In this document: positions 41,304-47,025 of the stretch, in pieces | Layout of the letters: every line of letters begins with the position of its first letter | Position numbering within the stretch: position 1 is the first letter of the stretch | Assembly: GCF_047948215.1 (NCBI RefSeq) | Contig: NC_134456.1 | Location: 205,576,036-205,640,035, forward strand | Origin: Lycorma delicatula | Lineage: Eukaryota > Arthropoda > Insecta > Hemiptera > Fulgoridae | Length of the DNA: 64,000 nt | Direction of reading: 5' to 3' | Notes under the pieces: generated by a model | What the model was told of the DNA's origin: nothing | What the model saw: only the letters and a program-made list of their open reading frames with translations | Database searches by the model: none | Program-made: the position numbers and the translations under genes

Positions 41304-44300
41304 GTTTGCATGTTTATGGTTTAAAGCTGTAGCTGTCTAAGCTTTAAATAACAGCTTTGGCCTCTTAAGTGAACAAATCTCATTTTATTTTATTCTATAA
41401 TTTTAAACATCTTTTTAAATTAATAATCTTGCAAAAATTCAAGAATATGTAGAAAATTAATCAGGATTTAGTACTTTTTTAAATTATTAAAAAATAAAAC
41501 AAAAGTTAATGATAAACGAAATCAGAACTCTTTGGCTAAGAACAAGTGTATTAGCAGCAAAATTAGAAAGTGAGAGTGTTGAGAGACAATGCAGAATAAG
41601 AGTTACACAGAGTATCTGCATGATTGCAATAAAAAGAAAAATGTTACTTGATAAATTGGTTAATTAGATTGCTAATTAAATATATTTCAATGTATTTATA
41701 AATCTTTCTAGTAACTCTGCCTAAAAAGTTTTCTAATAATCCTTAAATTAACATTAAGTAGAAAACATATGTGTAACTAACAAATATCTCTTCATTCCAT
41801 AGAATGGTACTGAATCAAATGCAACTGTTTAAAGGTCATTCTATTGAATAAGATTCAGTCATAACATAAGAATATAGTTTAGTTGATATAAATTTTTACT
41901 CAATTTTTATTGAATGATTACTTATTAATTTCTTATATGCTAAGTTCTGTAATATTAAAACTGCTTATTATTTCAGTAACTGTAGTGTTTTACATTTTTA
42001 AGTTAAAATTAATTGTAATATTATTCAAAATATAATTTTTTTAGATGAAATAGGTACTAAACAATCCTTATCAATTCAAGTAATTTCAGGTATGTGGCTT
42101 ATTGAAAAACAAATATGGCAAAAATTGTGTTTCTAAACTGCAAAACAAAAATTGTTTAAGTTCATCAAGATCAGTACACAATAAAACTGCTTAGTAAGAG
42201 GATTTCATTGAAATAATACTGGGTTACAAAACTATTGCATCCAGAAAAGTTGTAAAAAAAAAGTTATTTGAAATTAATTAATATAAAAATAATTGTGGTA
42301 TTATTCATCTTTAATTTACTTTTGCGAGTTAAATTATTAATTTAGCAAGTTACCTGTAAAATTCAAATGACTTGTATTAATTTTTTTTTTTGTTTGCTCA
42401 TGATTTCAGAACCTATGCCAACAGAAGATGATGCTGTGTATGGTAGTCATAGCTTACATGAAATCACTATGTATTACCCAATGAGATCTATTAGAACACA
42501 TGGTTATAAGCTCATACATAATATTAATTACGGTATGCCTTTTCCAATCGATCAAGATTTTTATCTTTCACCATCATTCCAGGTCATTTTGATTAATTAA
42601 AAATTTATTAGTTAAATCTAATCTGTAAATATTATTTAATACTCTTAATTGCTTAATATTTACAGAGAGAGAATTTTAATTCTTTCCTCTTCTGTTGTAT
42701 TTTAATATCGGTGCAGATATTATTATTAGATTCACATGTCAGTTATTAAACTTACTCTACAGCCACAGGAAGATAACAGCATCGTAGACATGAGCATAGG
42801 CAGTACCCCCACCAAATCATATCAAGAGTGCACTGACTCATACAGTCCTACATTCCTAAGCACTATAAGGAGAAAATTGGACTTGTTTTCTTCATTGTTG
42901 TGTAAACAATATATTGTCAAGACTTAATTTTTTATTTGAACAATTATTTGTAATGATTAAGAAGATTGTATAAAATATAGTTTGCTTCCCACAATAAAGT
43001 TTTTTCAAACTTGTGGATCATGGATTTTCAGTTGTGTCAGATTTTTTATTTATTTTGTTACAATCATCACATATAACAATTTATTCACTTTGTCATTCTA
43101 AAATTGCTTTACATTAGATTAAAAAAAATAATACTAAAACTATAAATTTGTATTACTTTAAATTGTTATAAAAAAGTAAATCAGAATTTGTAATTTTATA
43201 ATTTTATAATTCTTGGTTTTTAATTTTAGTAATTTGTTGATGGAGATATTTATTACAATGTCCATTTATTTTGTAAAGATGGATTAGTTTCAGTCATATT
43301 TGATCTTGGCTTATCATACTCAAACATTGATGTCAATGCAAATATTTTTAAACCATTCCTACATTATCTTAAGCGTATTTAAACTAGCAACATCTAAATA
43401 AGATCAATTTTATTATATCTTTTTAGGATATACTAAATAGAACACATCATAAGTTGGCTTTACCATGGTATAGAACATTACATGAATATTATTGGCGTTC
43501 TGAATGGCAACTTTTTAATCTCCATTTGGACCCTGAAGAGACAGATAATATTGCTGATGATAATAAATATAAGGTCAGTAAAAGATAGTTTGTAAAAAAG
43601 TTGTCTTATTGACTCTAGAATTAAGGTTTTTCTTCTGCTCAGTCATAATGTCATACATCATTATTTGCAGTCCAGCTAGTTGCAAATTTAATTTTGGGAA
43701 GATACAGATGCTATTGGTTTTTTTCTAGATTTTCTTAATTTTCAGGAGTAGCCAGTTGGAAAATTTGTTTTTATTGATATCTTTTACAGTAATGATACAG
43801 TTAAAACTTATGATATAAGGTCTGAAGAACAAATGTTAACTGGTATATCTGGCAAATATTTTTTTAAATGGCAATTCATAAGTCTTATTTCACTATGTAT
43901 TATGGTATTGAAATTAATTTTCATTACTTCCTTATATGAAATAAAGGAAGCATTGTGATCGCGAAAAATTTCAGTTTCCAGATTTCAACGGAAATATCTA
44001 TTTCGACTATTCCTGAATTCATTTTGATTAGTTTCGGCGTGACATTATACGTACGATGTATCTTGCGTAACTCAAAAACGATTAGTCATAGAATGTAGAA
44101 ATTTTTAACTTAGGACTGGTGCAACATGTAGTTGTGCACCTCCCCTTTTGATTGCAATCGACTGAACCAAGAGTGTCCAAAAAAGTCCAAAATCCAATTT
44201 TTTTTTGGATTTTGGACTTTTCTTAATCATAGCAATAAGCCGTCATTGAGAGCTTTTCAATGATATATCTTAAGTGGTGCTTATTTTCATTGTTTCCAAA

Positions 44301-46941
44301 GCTATAGCCAAATAAAATTTTAATTAATGAAATATTTGGATCTTATGGGAAGGCACATCTGTTCAAATCAGACTTCATCTCCTTTTTTTTAACTTTTATT
44401 TTGTAATTTAAACATATTGATTTATTAATAATTACTAACCTCTCATTGTAAAAAAAAAAAAAAATTACAATGAATAATAATTAAGTAAAAGGTTTTTAAT
44501 GAAACATAATTTTATGTAGTTTTCTTTTTTTTTTAAACGTGTAAATGTAATTTAATGGGTATACAAGGAGATCATTTGTTGTCCACATCAGATTTTTTTG
44601 CTTAAATCTTAAGAATGTTATTGCAAACAAGATACCTTTTTAATTCAGATATTATTTTAAACTATCAAGTTTAATGAAAAGTTTTAATTAGTGAATCAGT
44701 GCTAAAATTACATAAAAAAATGTAATTTGTTTTAAGAAATAATTTTGTTGCAGATTTAAATTGTGATAGAGGTGTAAAAGTACAAATATACTTACTTTTT
44801 TTTAAAAATAGACTATTTTTACTCTTTATTAATGCTATTAAAAAGAATATATTTGGTGGTAAACATGATAAAATTAAAAAAATTAAAGGGGCAGTTTGAA
44901 ATATTGTAAGCATTAAAAGGGTATTTAAAATTGAAAAGTAGAAAGTAGAGTTCAGTGTAATGAAAAAACTTATGTTGTATTGCTAACTTGTTCTTTATAA
45001 ACAAACCCTTACTTTCATTATTGCAGGTGCATATATAAGGGGTATTTTTTATGTAAGGTCTGTTTTTTAATACAAACAAAGGTAGTAAAGATATTGTCAG
45101 GGACATTTTTTTTATTTCACTCATTACACTTTACTTTTCTACATAGTTACCTTGTTTGTTTAAACATTTATCATTACCATTTTACTAAATTGTTTATGCT
45201 TACATCATAGAAATCAGCTACCTGTGAAGACAACATCTCCAACCATTGTTGTCACTTTTTCATTGGTGTCAAACTGCTGACTGCTGAGGAACTTCTTCAG
45301 CTAGTAGAACAGATAGTAATCACTTTGTGATTACTATCCTCTATGGTTGGTGATCCATTTGCTCCCATCCAAAAGATCTGATTAACGTTAGAGTTTGAGC
45401 AGCAGAATAAGGTCATGTATTGTCATGCAGCAACAAAACTCCAGATGACTAGGCCACGTTGCTTACTCTGTATGGCACGCTGAAGCTTCACCAAGGTCTT
45501 GCAGTATTCAGCTGAGTTATTGTTATCCCTTTGGGTATAAAATTGACTAACAGGACACCATATCTATCCCAAAATACAGTTACCATAATCTTGCCTGTTG
45601 ACATTCTTTGTTTGGCTTTCACTGACTGGAGATGTTGTGTGTACCCATTCCGTTGACTGCCACTTTGATGGAATGGTGTGAGAAACCCATGTGTCATCCC
45701 CTGTGATAATGTGATCCAAAAGTTCATTTCCTTCTTCATTGTATTGAATTAGAAATGTTAAAGCACTAGCCATTCTCCTTTTTTGTGTTCTTCAGAAAGC
45801 AGCCTGGGAACCCATTGTGAGCACAGTTTTTTGAACTGCAAGATTTCAGACACAATTTTTGTAGAACTGACCTTGAAACTTGCGGGAATGTCAGTGAAAA
45901 AGTGGAAATTGTGAGATGCCAGTCTTCACAAATTTTTGCATCAACTTTGTGCACCAAATCATCTTTGATTACTGTTTGGCTCAATCGTGGTTCATCATGG
46001 ACATTATCCTACCCATTTTTGAACAGTCTTATCCATTTACACACTTTGATATCACTCATTGAATTAGGCCTGTAAACCTCACCTATCTGGTGATGAATGT
46101 TTGTTGCTGACATGTTCCTTGCGGTCAAAAATCAAATCACAAACTGTATTCACAATCAGTTAGTCGCTCAGTTATTTGAAACATTTCAACTTCATGATAT
46201 AAATCGTACACAGTGATGCTATTACTGCAAATGGCATCTGCATTTCTGCAAGGGAGCTGGTGCACATGTACATTTTGACAGTTGTGCAAAATTTACATAG
46301 CTACAGGCAATCAGATCTTAAAAAATAGTCCTTGTATATTATTTATTAAACACATATTTAAAGATTTTGCACAGCTGTATGTAAAATGTAAAACATACTG
46401 TACATTATGTTTCAATCCATTAAAAGTTTTAAATTTTACTTAAAACCTATCTATTACTGTTTAACAGTACCATAATAATCAGTTAAATTTAAATTGCATA
46501 TTTTTTTTATTCCACATTAGTTAAAATTTCCTTCTCAAAAACTAATATAGCTATCATTACAGTGATTTTATTGCCATAGAACATTCAGTACTCCAAGTGT
46601 AGAACACACATGGTGTCTGGTGTCCAGCACCATACTATTATATTGAGCTTGAGATGAGCAGAGGTATGCACATGATAATACTCTGGTAGTTTGTTCATCA
46701 ATGAAAAAGGAAGTTTTTTTTAGTAGTATTAAAAATTCAATATTATGTCTTTCCTTTGAATAAAAGGAAAATAATATTTTTAATAATTTTATTTCAGGCT
46801 GTTTTTAAAAAGCTGAAGAAAAAGCTATTAACTTGGCAAAATGTAACTGATGATCCATGGATTTGTGCTCCTAGTGGTGTTCTTGAAGAACAATTACAAC
46901 CAGAATGCAATCCTTTATACAACAGAAAAAAATATTATTAA
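14093..46941 (+). CDS. SGSH: N-sulfoglucosamine sulfohydrolase (heparan N-sulfatase), ten exons
   Basis: This gene encodes the lysosomal sulfatase that removes the N-sulfate from glucosamine at the non-reducing end of heparan sulfate. I read the coding exons as 14093-14201, 14304-14433, 19964-20100, 22680-22830, 24736-24974, 33898-34017, 39788-39964, 42410-42582, 43427-43573 and 46798-46941. All borders are GT/AG and the phases join without error, giving 1527 nt, or 508 residues plus TAA. The human enzyme has 502. Residues 1-20 form a hydrophobic signal peptide. D38-D39 and D280-N281 are metal ligands by family analogy. C77 in CSPSR (77-81) is the residue converted to formylglycine. GKKH (129-132) and FHDPHR (184-189) also match the active site. 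N-glycosylation sequons lie at N149, N158, N271, N416 and N476, and most have human counterparts. No stops or frameshifts interrupt it, so it is probably functional. Exon borders are inferred from homology and splice consensus, not from transcripts. Confidence 0.96.
14304..14433 (+). CDS. SGSH: SGSH exon 2 (metal-binding DD and catalytic Cys)
   Basis: This exon encodes residues 37-79 plus two bases. It contains ADDAGFEMG (D38, D39 bind the calcium ion in sulfatases), [11 protein letters not shown], and [10 protein letters not shown] with C77, the formylglycine precursor. The acceptor is TTTTTCAAG and the donor AG|GTGAGT. The intron cuts the CSPSR signature inside its second serine codon, so the active-site motif exists only after splicing across a 5.5-kb intron. 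Confidence 0.95.
14434..16449. other. SGSH intron 2, 5' part: no gene
   Basis: This stretch has no recognisable coding content. It contains a short perfect inverted repeat at 14501-14525 whose arm is copied again near 14540, a (TA)n tract at 14917-14935, and another perfect inverted repeat at 15969-15999. Confidence 0.4.
16450..17850 (+). mobile_element. IS630-like (Tc1/mariner superfamily) transposase relic in SGSH intron 2
   Basis: From about 16460 to the TAA at 17850 the + strand carries, in shifting frames, an HTH ([13 protein letters not shown]), a segment like [36 protein letters not shown], then the catalytic domain: [15 protein letters not shown] (first acidic residue), [31 protein letters not shown], and [10 protein letters not shown]. 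The usual VDNASYHN aspartate is lost in the last of these. [16 protein letters not shown] retains the glutamate but has a stop in place of the tryptophan. An acidic tail ([14 protein letters not shown]) closes the frame. Multiple lesions make it dead. It has the same sense as SGSH. Confidence 0.8.
17945..18240 (+). mobile_element. tRNA-derived SINE, copy A (intron 2)
   Basis: This copy starts AACCCACCGGGTTGGTGTAG and shows a tRNA-like head with an A-box-like TGGTGTAGTGG and a degenerate B box (ATTCAAATCC). The shared body follows (CTAGATTGTGGATACCGGTG, then GGTTGGGTTTCAATTAACTA) and it ends AAACAGCAAAAGAGAAAG. The length is about 296 bp, equal to copies C and D. ATAATAAAA occurs at both ends, but this is low complexity and only a tentative target duplication. 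Confidence 0.8.
18241..19540. other. SGSH intron 2, 3' part, with unassigned GC-richer block
   Basis: 18720-19030 is a GC-richer block with a 63-codon minus frame ([20 protein letters not shown]) that looks like dispersed-repeat sequence, but I cannot name the family. It contains the 20-bp perfect hairpin at 18812-18856. The remainder is AT-rich without features. Confidence 0.35.
18812..18856. repeat. Perfect 20-bp inverted repeat, 5-nt loop
   Basis: The arms 18812-18831 and 18837-18856 (TACTGGCTAAAACTACCCCC and its exact complement) are separated by CATTT. Any transcript would form a stable hairpin. It lies in intron 2 of SGSH. Confidence 0.9.
19541..19735 (-). mobile_element. tRNA-derived SINE, copy B (5'-truncated, intron 2)
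   Basis: This copy shares CTTTTTCCTGTTTA, GGATGAATGAGAATGATATG, CTTGTACAATCTCAGTTCA, GAGATGTGTGGTTAATTGA and CACCAAAGAACAC with copies C and D in the same (minus) orientation. It ends before the tRNA-like head. About 195 bp remain. The tail side is next to short direct repeats (TTTTGTTTAGACAG). Confidence 0.8.
19964..20100 (+). CDS. SGSH: SGSH exon 3
   Basis: This exon encodes residues 80-125 plus one base. It completes CSPSR and continues [18 protein letters not shown], then [17 protein letters not shown], all diagnostic for the SGSH subfamily rather than other sulfatases. The acceptor is TTGTTCAG and the donor ACAG|GTACTT. An upstream in-frame extension to 19914 is intronic read-through and is not part of the exon. 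Confidence 0.95.
20390..21213. repeat. About 820-bp palindrome (foldback) in SGSH intron 3
   Basis: The left arm runs from about 20390 to 20794 and the right arm from 20802 to about 21213, around a 7-nt centre (CACACAT). Near the centre, CTAGCTAGCCAAAGTTATGT is matched by its inverse with few mismatches. The outer ends also pair: GGATGACACCTACCTTATTCC at the left and GGAATAAGGTAGGTGTCATCC at the right. The right arm resembles the 3' untranslated region of the Penelope-like relic at about 35200-35690: both have GCAACTGATGATG/GCAGCTGATGATG, TCATCCTA, TTATTAATTCTGTACTT/TTATTTATTCTGTACTT and GTACAGAGGA.TATGATT. I therefore infer two Penelope-type terminal units in inverted orientation. Short indels distinguish the arms. 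Confidence 0.85.
21240..21340. repeat. Compound (TA)n/(CA)n microsatellite
   Basis: Alternating ATATAT and CACACA tracts lie immediately beyond the right arm of the palindrome. The Penelope-like relics near 34800 and 35690 also adjoin ATATAT tracts. Confidence 0.8.
21420..21790 (-). pseudogene. Relic of a multicopy arthropod ORF (GYTKFxCFLCxWD family)
   Basis: On the minus strand I read, in two frames, [15 protein letters not shown], then [40 protein letters not shown], and [20 protein letters not shown]. These match by memory a protein seen in many copies in arthropod genomes, with conserved GDLKV, GYTKFPCFLC-WD and GxKNV blocks, whose function I do not know. Frameshifts and stops make it a remnant. 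Sequence up to about 22050 (minus) may belong to the same element but is not recognisable. Confidence 0.45.
22680..22830 (+). CDS. SGSH: SGSH exon 4
   Basis: This exon encodes residues 126-175 plus two bases. It starts [10 protein letters not shown], where the lysine and histidine contact the sulfate in the family. It continues to [18 protein letters not shown], with the N158 glycosylation sequon, and a second sequon lies at N149. The acceptor is TTATTTCAG and the donor CA|GTAAGT. It is flanked by intron 3, which holds a large palindrome, and intron 4, which holds no recognisable element. Confidence 0.95.
22831..24735. other. SGSH intron 4: nothing recognised
   Basis: This is AT-rich intronic sequence. 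A slightly repetitive CACCTA/TAAAGCTTTA stretch lies at 23910-24040. No coding relic or TIR was seen. Confidence 0.4.
24736..24974 (+). CDS. SGSH: SGSH exon 5 (longest exon)
   Basis: This exon encodes residues 176-255 plus one base. It contains [13 protein letters not shown] (active-site histidine about 185), then [21 protein letters not shown] and [12 protein letters not shown], which track the human protein closely. The acceptor is TCTTTTTTAG. The donor CAAG|GTTAAA is weaker than the gene's other donors but keeps the phase that joins exon 6 at GVGLVL. Confidence 0.94.
25659..26460 (-). mobile_element. Internally deleted mariner relic (SGSH intron 5)
   Basis: The + strand at 25659 begins CGAGGTTTAATAAAAAA after TA, a mariner-like end. 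On the minus strand the N-terminal half reads [15 protein letters not shown], then [29 protein letters not shown]. After a jump it continues [19 protein letters not shown], then [15 protein letters not shown] and [13 protein letters not shown]. The catalytic stretch with the first two aspartates (GDES and HDN) is missing, while the third (CDF) remains. It is a deletion derivative with stops and cannot transpose itself. The second TIR was not found. Confidence 0.7.
26990..29530 (-). mobile_element. RTE/BovB-like LINE, copy 1, internally deleted (SGSH intron 5)
   Basis: The minus strand carries a 5' UTR-like stretch (about 29530-29260), the endonuclease N-terminus (29245-28877, [20 protein letters not shown] then SEVRW), further endonuclease (28647-28291) and RT parts (27913-27728, [13 protein letters not shown]). 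It is the same family as the + copy at 30706-33318. Stops and frameshifts are scattered through it. At about 27031 the sequence jumps from the VEEF codons to the TEMKRLTLD codons of the intact copy, deleting roughly 490 bp including the C-terminal domain. It ends in a T-tract (poly-A on its own strand). Confidence 0.82.
29531..30136. other. Intron 5 spacer between LINE copy 1 and SINE C
   Basis: There is no coding relic. The open frame at 29774-30070 does not resemble any family I know. Confidence 0.35.
30137..30460 (-). mobile_element. tRNA-derived SINE, copy C, with perfect 14-bp TSD (SGSH intron 5)
   Basis: The body 30151-30446 (296 bp) is flanked by identical TATCATTTTGACTT (30137-30150 and 30447-30460). 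On its own strand it begins AACCCACCAGGTTGGTCTAG, carries TGGTCTAGTGG (A box-like) and a B-box region shortened to GTTCAAAGT, and then the conserved body with CTCATTCATCTTCTGAAGAA and a CGGTAGTTACCG hairpin. The end is A-rich. It sits between the two LINE copies. Confidence 0.92.
30706..33318 (+). mobile_element. RTE/BovB-like LINE, copy 2, 5'-truncated with intact frame (SGSH intron 5)
   Basis: Similarity to copy 1 begins at about 30706 and runs to the poly-A at 33301-33318, preceded by ACTGAAGACAAAA. The copy lacks the 5' UTR and the start of the endonuclease, as expected from incomplete reverse transcription. Its frame is uninterrupted for 844 codons, so it is younger than copy 1. No clear target duplication was found. 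The clade call rests on the endonuclease-RT order and a C-terminal YLGS...LYGSETW...DRESWRAA pattern like that of BovB-type RTE elements. Confidence 0.85.
30759..33293 (+). CDS. LINE endonuclease-reverse transcriptase, intact partial ORF
   Basis: This is an 844-codon frame. Residues 1-140 are the apurinic-like endonuclease without its N-terminus: GDWNA (35-39), IDYIMV (102-107) and SDHNLV (128-133) are its metal and catalytic motifs. A lysine/glutamate-rich linker follows (140-350). The reverse transcriptase spans about 360-680, with [13 protein letters not shown] (364-376), FIDLEKAFD (491-499, motif A aspartate), [11 protein letters not shown] (550-560) and FADD (591-594, catalytic pair). 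A C-terminal domain has YGSETW and [16 protein letters not shown]. The ATG at 30759 is simply the first internal methionine; the true start is lost by 5' truncation. All RT catalytic residues remain, but without the full endonuclease it is unlikely to be autonomous. Confidence 0.85.
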   Translation: MPTSAHDDDEVECVYEEIDEAIKHVKGDENLIIVGDWNASIGKGKEGNIVGEYGLGKRNERGDRLIEFCTKYNLVIANTQFKNHNRRIYTWKKPGDTGRYQIDYIMVKQRFRNQLVDCKTYPGADIDSDHNLVIMKCRLGFKNLKKSCQMNRWNLEKLEEEEVKKIFEEDIARGLSKKDMVENVEEEWENVKKEILKSAEANLGGIKRTGRKPWVSDDILQLMDERRKYKNANDEESKRNYRQLRNAINRKCKLAKEEWIKEKCSEVEREMNIGKIDGAYRKVKENFGVHKLKSNNVLNKDGTPIYNTKGKVDRWVEYIEELYGGNELENGVIEEEEEVEEDEMGETILRSEFKRALKDLNGRKAPGIDGIPVELLRSAGEEAIDRLYKLVCNIYEKGEFPSDFKKSVIVMIPKKAGADKWEEYRTISLTSHASKILTRILYRRIERRVEEVLGEDQFGFRKSIGTREAILGLRLIVEGRLKKNKPTYLAFIDLEKAFDNVDWNKMFSILKKLGFKYRDRRTIANMYRNQTATITIEEHKKEALIRKGVRQGCSLSPLLFNLYMELAVNDIKEQFRFGVTVQGEKIKMLRFADDIVILAESKKDLEETMNGIDEVLRKNYRMKINKNKTKVMKCSRNNKDGPLNVKIGGEKIMEVEEFCYLGSKITKDGRSRSDIKCRIAQAKRAFSKKYNLFTSKMNLNVRKRFLKVYVWSVALYGSETWTIGVSEKKRLEAFEMWCYRRMLKIRWVDKVTNEEVLRQIDEERSIWKNIVKRRDRLIGHILRHPGIVALILEGQVEGKNCVGRPRLEYVKQIVGDVGCRGYTEMKRLALDRESWRAASNQSND
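33319..33897. other. Intron 5 end: nothing recognised
   Basis: AT-rich sequence between the LINE poly-A and the SGSH exon 6 acceptor. Confidence 0.4.
33898..34017 (+). CDS. SGSH: SGSH exon 6 (second metal site)
   Basis: This exon encodes residues 256-295 plus one base. It contains [18 protein letters not shown] and [19 protein letters not shown]280 and N281 are the second pair of metal ligands. N271 is a sequon equivalent to a known human site. The acceptor is TTTACAG and the donor TCAG|GTTGAT. It follows the 8.9-kb intron 5, which holds two LINE copies, a mariner and a SINE. Confidence 0.95.
34708..35068. repeat. Three direct copies of a short unit beside a (TA)n tract
   Basis: TACTAATAGTAGGGTATTTG (34708) and TACTAATAGTAGGGGATTTG (34763) each continue ACATTTTAGAAAGATACTAT. 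A related copy lies at about 35025 (AATAGTAAGGGATTTGACAT). A (TA)n tract fills 34801-34829. The third copy lies in the coding remnant of the Penelope-like element, so the first two are probably pieces of the same element. Confidence 0.75.
34860..35695 (+). mobile_element. Penelope-like element 3' fragment, + strand (SGSH intron 6)
   Basis: 34860-34960 reads [20 protein letters not shown], then GFSNVSD, the C-terminal half of a GIY-YIG endonuclease as found in Penelope-like elements. It is closely similar to the minus-strand relic next door ([20 protein letters not shown], then [10 protein letters not shown]). It is followed by a long AT-rich 3' untranslated region to about 35695, which matches the arms of the intron 3 palindrome. 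Stops follow the SNVSD block, so it is a relic. Confidence 0.7.
35870..36892 (-). mobile_element. Penelope-like element relic, minus strand (RT end plus GIY-YIG)
   Basis: Reading the minus strand from 36890: an RT segment with [16 protein letters not shown], then [14 protein letters not shown] (RT block after the palm, normally MGSPLS..L.E.YLQ). A linker follows (about 36560-36240: [16 protein letters not shown], then [20 protein letters not shown]). Then comes the GIY-YIG endonuclease at 36219-36054 ([34 protein letters not shown]). It faces the + strand relic tail to tail. The upstream end is cut where mariner copy B begins. Stops and frameshifts are present. Confidence 0.78.
36893..37983 (-). 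mobile_element. Mariner copy B, truncated at its 3' end (SGSH intron 6)
   Basis: The 5' TIR is at the right (reading ATGAGGCATATTCATAAAGT inward from about 37980). The minus strand encodes, in broken frames, [31 protein letters not shown] (first aspartate), then [20 protein letters not shown] and [20 protein letters not shown]. The second and third catalytic aspartates are both replaced by asparagine (HDN to HNN, SDY to SNY). The last about 50 codons and the left TIR are missing, and the sequence passes straight into the Penelope-like RT at about 36890. Confidence 0.8.
38002..39318 (-). mobile_element. Mariner copy C, decayed, both TIRs visible (SGSH intron 6)
   Basis: The left end TACAAGGTGAGTTTTAAAG (38002) and the right end (TACAAACATGTTTTTAAAGG read inward from 39318) are imperfect TIRs. 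The minus strand reads [26 protein letters not shown]-like HTH pieces, [33 protein letters not shown], then at the C-terminus [20 protein letters not shown] and [20 protein letters not shown]. Many stops and indels occur. About 1.3 kb is the normal mariner length, so this is a full-length dead copy. Confidence 0.75.
39319..39787. other. Intron 6 end: nothing recognised
   Basis: AT-rich sequence before SGSH exon 7. Confidence 0.4.
39788..39964 (+). CDS. SGSH: SGSH exon 7
   Basis: This exon encodes residues 296-354 plus one base. It reads [20 protein letters not shown], then [18 protein letters not shown] and [10 protein letters not shown]. This is the end of the large sulfatase domain. The acceptor is TTATTAG and the donor CAAG|GTAAGA. 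The upstream intron 6 contains the Penelope-like pair and two mariners. Confidence 0.95.
40295..40332. repeat. Perfect 16-bp inverted repeat, 6-nt loop
   Basis: TAATAGAAGTTATTTG (40295-40310) and its exact complement (40317-40332) flank CATTGA. It lies in SGSH intron 7. Confidence 0.9.
40553..40593. repeat. Perfect 19-bp inverted repeat, 3-nt loop
   Basis: CATCATTTCATGAACTGAT (40553-40571) and its exact complement (40575-40593) flank TTC. ATGAACTGATGAAA follows, partly repeating the arm. It lies 221 bp from the previous hairpin. Confidence 0.9.
41238..41300. repeat. (TG)n microsatellite
   Basis: About 31 TG units with one TA interruption, in SGSH intron 7. Confidence 0.95.
42410..42582 (+). 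CDS. SGSH: SGSH exon 8
   Basis: This exon encodes residues 355-412. It contains [20 protein letters not shown] and [16 protein letters not shown], both highly conserved C-terminal-domain segments of SGSH. The acceptor is TGATTTCAG and the donor CAG|GTCATT, ending in phase 0. Confidence 0.95.
43427..43573 (+). CDS. SGSH: SGSH exon 9
   Basis: This exon encodes residues 413-461. It reads [20 protein letters not shown], then [20 protein letters not shown]416 (NRT) matches the conserved human N-glycan site. The acceptor is TATCTTTTTAG and the donor AAG|GTCAGT, phase 0 at both ends. Its flanking open frame has no ATG, so it is recognisable only by homology. Confidence 0.94.
43940..44470. repeat. 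Dispersed repeat with hairpin (SGSH intron 9)
   Basis: This block is less AT-rich than its surroundings and contains CpG. It has the look of a repeat-family consensus: GTGATCGCGAAAAATTTC, CTCAAAAACGATTAG, TGCACCTCCCCTTTTGATTG. It contains a hairpin, AAAAGTCCAAAATCCAA (44181-44197) with its exact complement at 44205-44221 around seven T. There is no coding potential. Its class is unknown; a non-autonomous element is possible. Confidence 0.55.
45035..46336 (-). mobile_element. Mariner copy D, full length but dead (SGSH intron 9)
   Basis: The left end TATAAGGGGTATTTTTTATG and the right end (TACAAGGACTATTTTTTAAG read inward) are imperfect TIRs with TA at both sides. The minus strand reads [38 protein letters not shown] (45766-45984), then [20 protein letters not shown] (first catalytic aspartate) and [20 protein letters not shown] (45488-45773) in overlapping frames. 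The second half is more degraded. A small perfect inverted repeat (GATAGTAATCAC, 45312-45338) sits inside it. Confidence 0.8.
46337..46797. other. Intron 9 end: nothing recognised
   Basis: AT-rich sequence between mariner D and SGSH exon 10. Confidence 0.4.
46798..46941 (+). CDS. SGSH: SGSH exon 10 (terminal)
   Basis: This exon encodes residues 462-508 and the TAA stop at 46939-46941. It contains [20 protein letters not shown], then [14 protein letters not shown], which matches the human C-terminus motif by motif. The acceptor is TTATTTCAG. A mariner-type element begins 85 bp downstream, so the 3' UTR is either very short or runs into the transposon. Confidence 0.95.
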   Translation, partial: AVFKKLKKKLLTWQNVTDDPWICAPSGVLEEQLQPECNPLYNRKKYY

Positions 46942-46977
46942 TTGTTTAAATATTATTAATAACTGTTTAATTTAAAA

Positions 46978-46983
46978 ATTAAA
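46978..46983 (+). promoter_or_regulatory. Candidate SGSH polyadenylation signal (ATTAAA)
   Basis: ATTAAA lies 37 bp after the SGSH stop and is followed by a T-rich stretch with TGTTT. It is the only common poly(A) signal variant between the stop codon and the mariner TIR at 47026. A canonical AATAAA also lies at 48754-48759, just past the far end of that mariner. Confidence 0.4.
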
Positions 46984-47025
46984 ACTTTTTAAAGAATTAT
47001 TCATAATGTTTAGTATTTTATTGTT

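Larger units (their letters stand above)
39965..42409. other. SGSH intron 7: two hairpins and a GT microsatellite only
   Basis: There is no coding relic. The inverted repeats at 40295-40332 and 40553-40593 and the (TG)n tract at 41238-41300 are listed separately. Confidence 0.45.

Noticed and set aside
42044..42090. Possible extra SGSH exon between AG at 42043 and a GT near 42091
   Set aside because: It contains an in-frame TAG early (ATGAAATAG), and exons 7 and 8 already join in frame with full homology coverage.
42736..42927. 63-codon frame in SGSH intron 8
   Set aside because: It has no homology and no splice signals in phase with exons 8 and 9, which join directly in phase 0.
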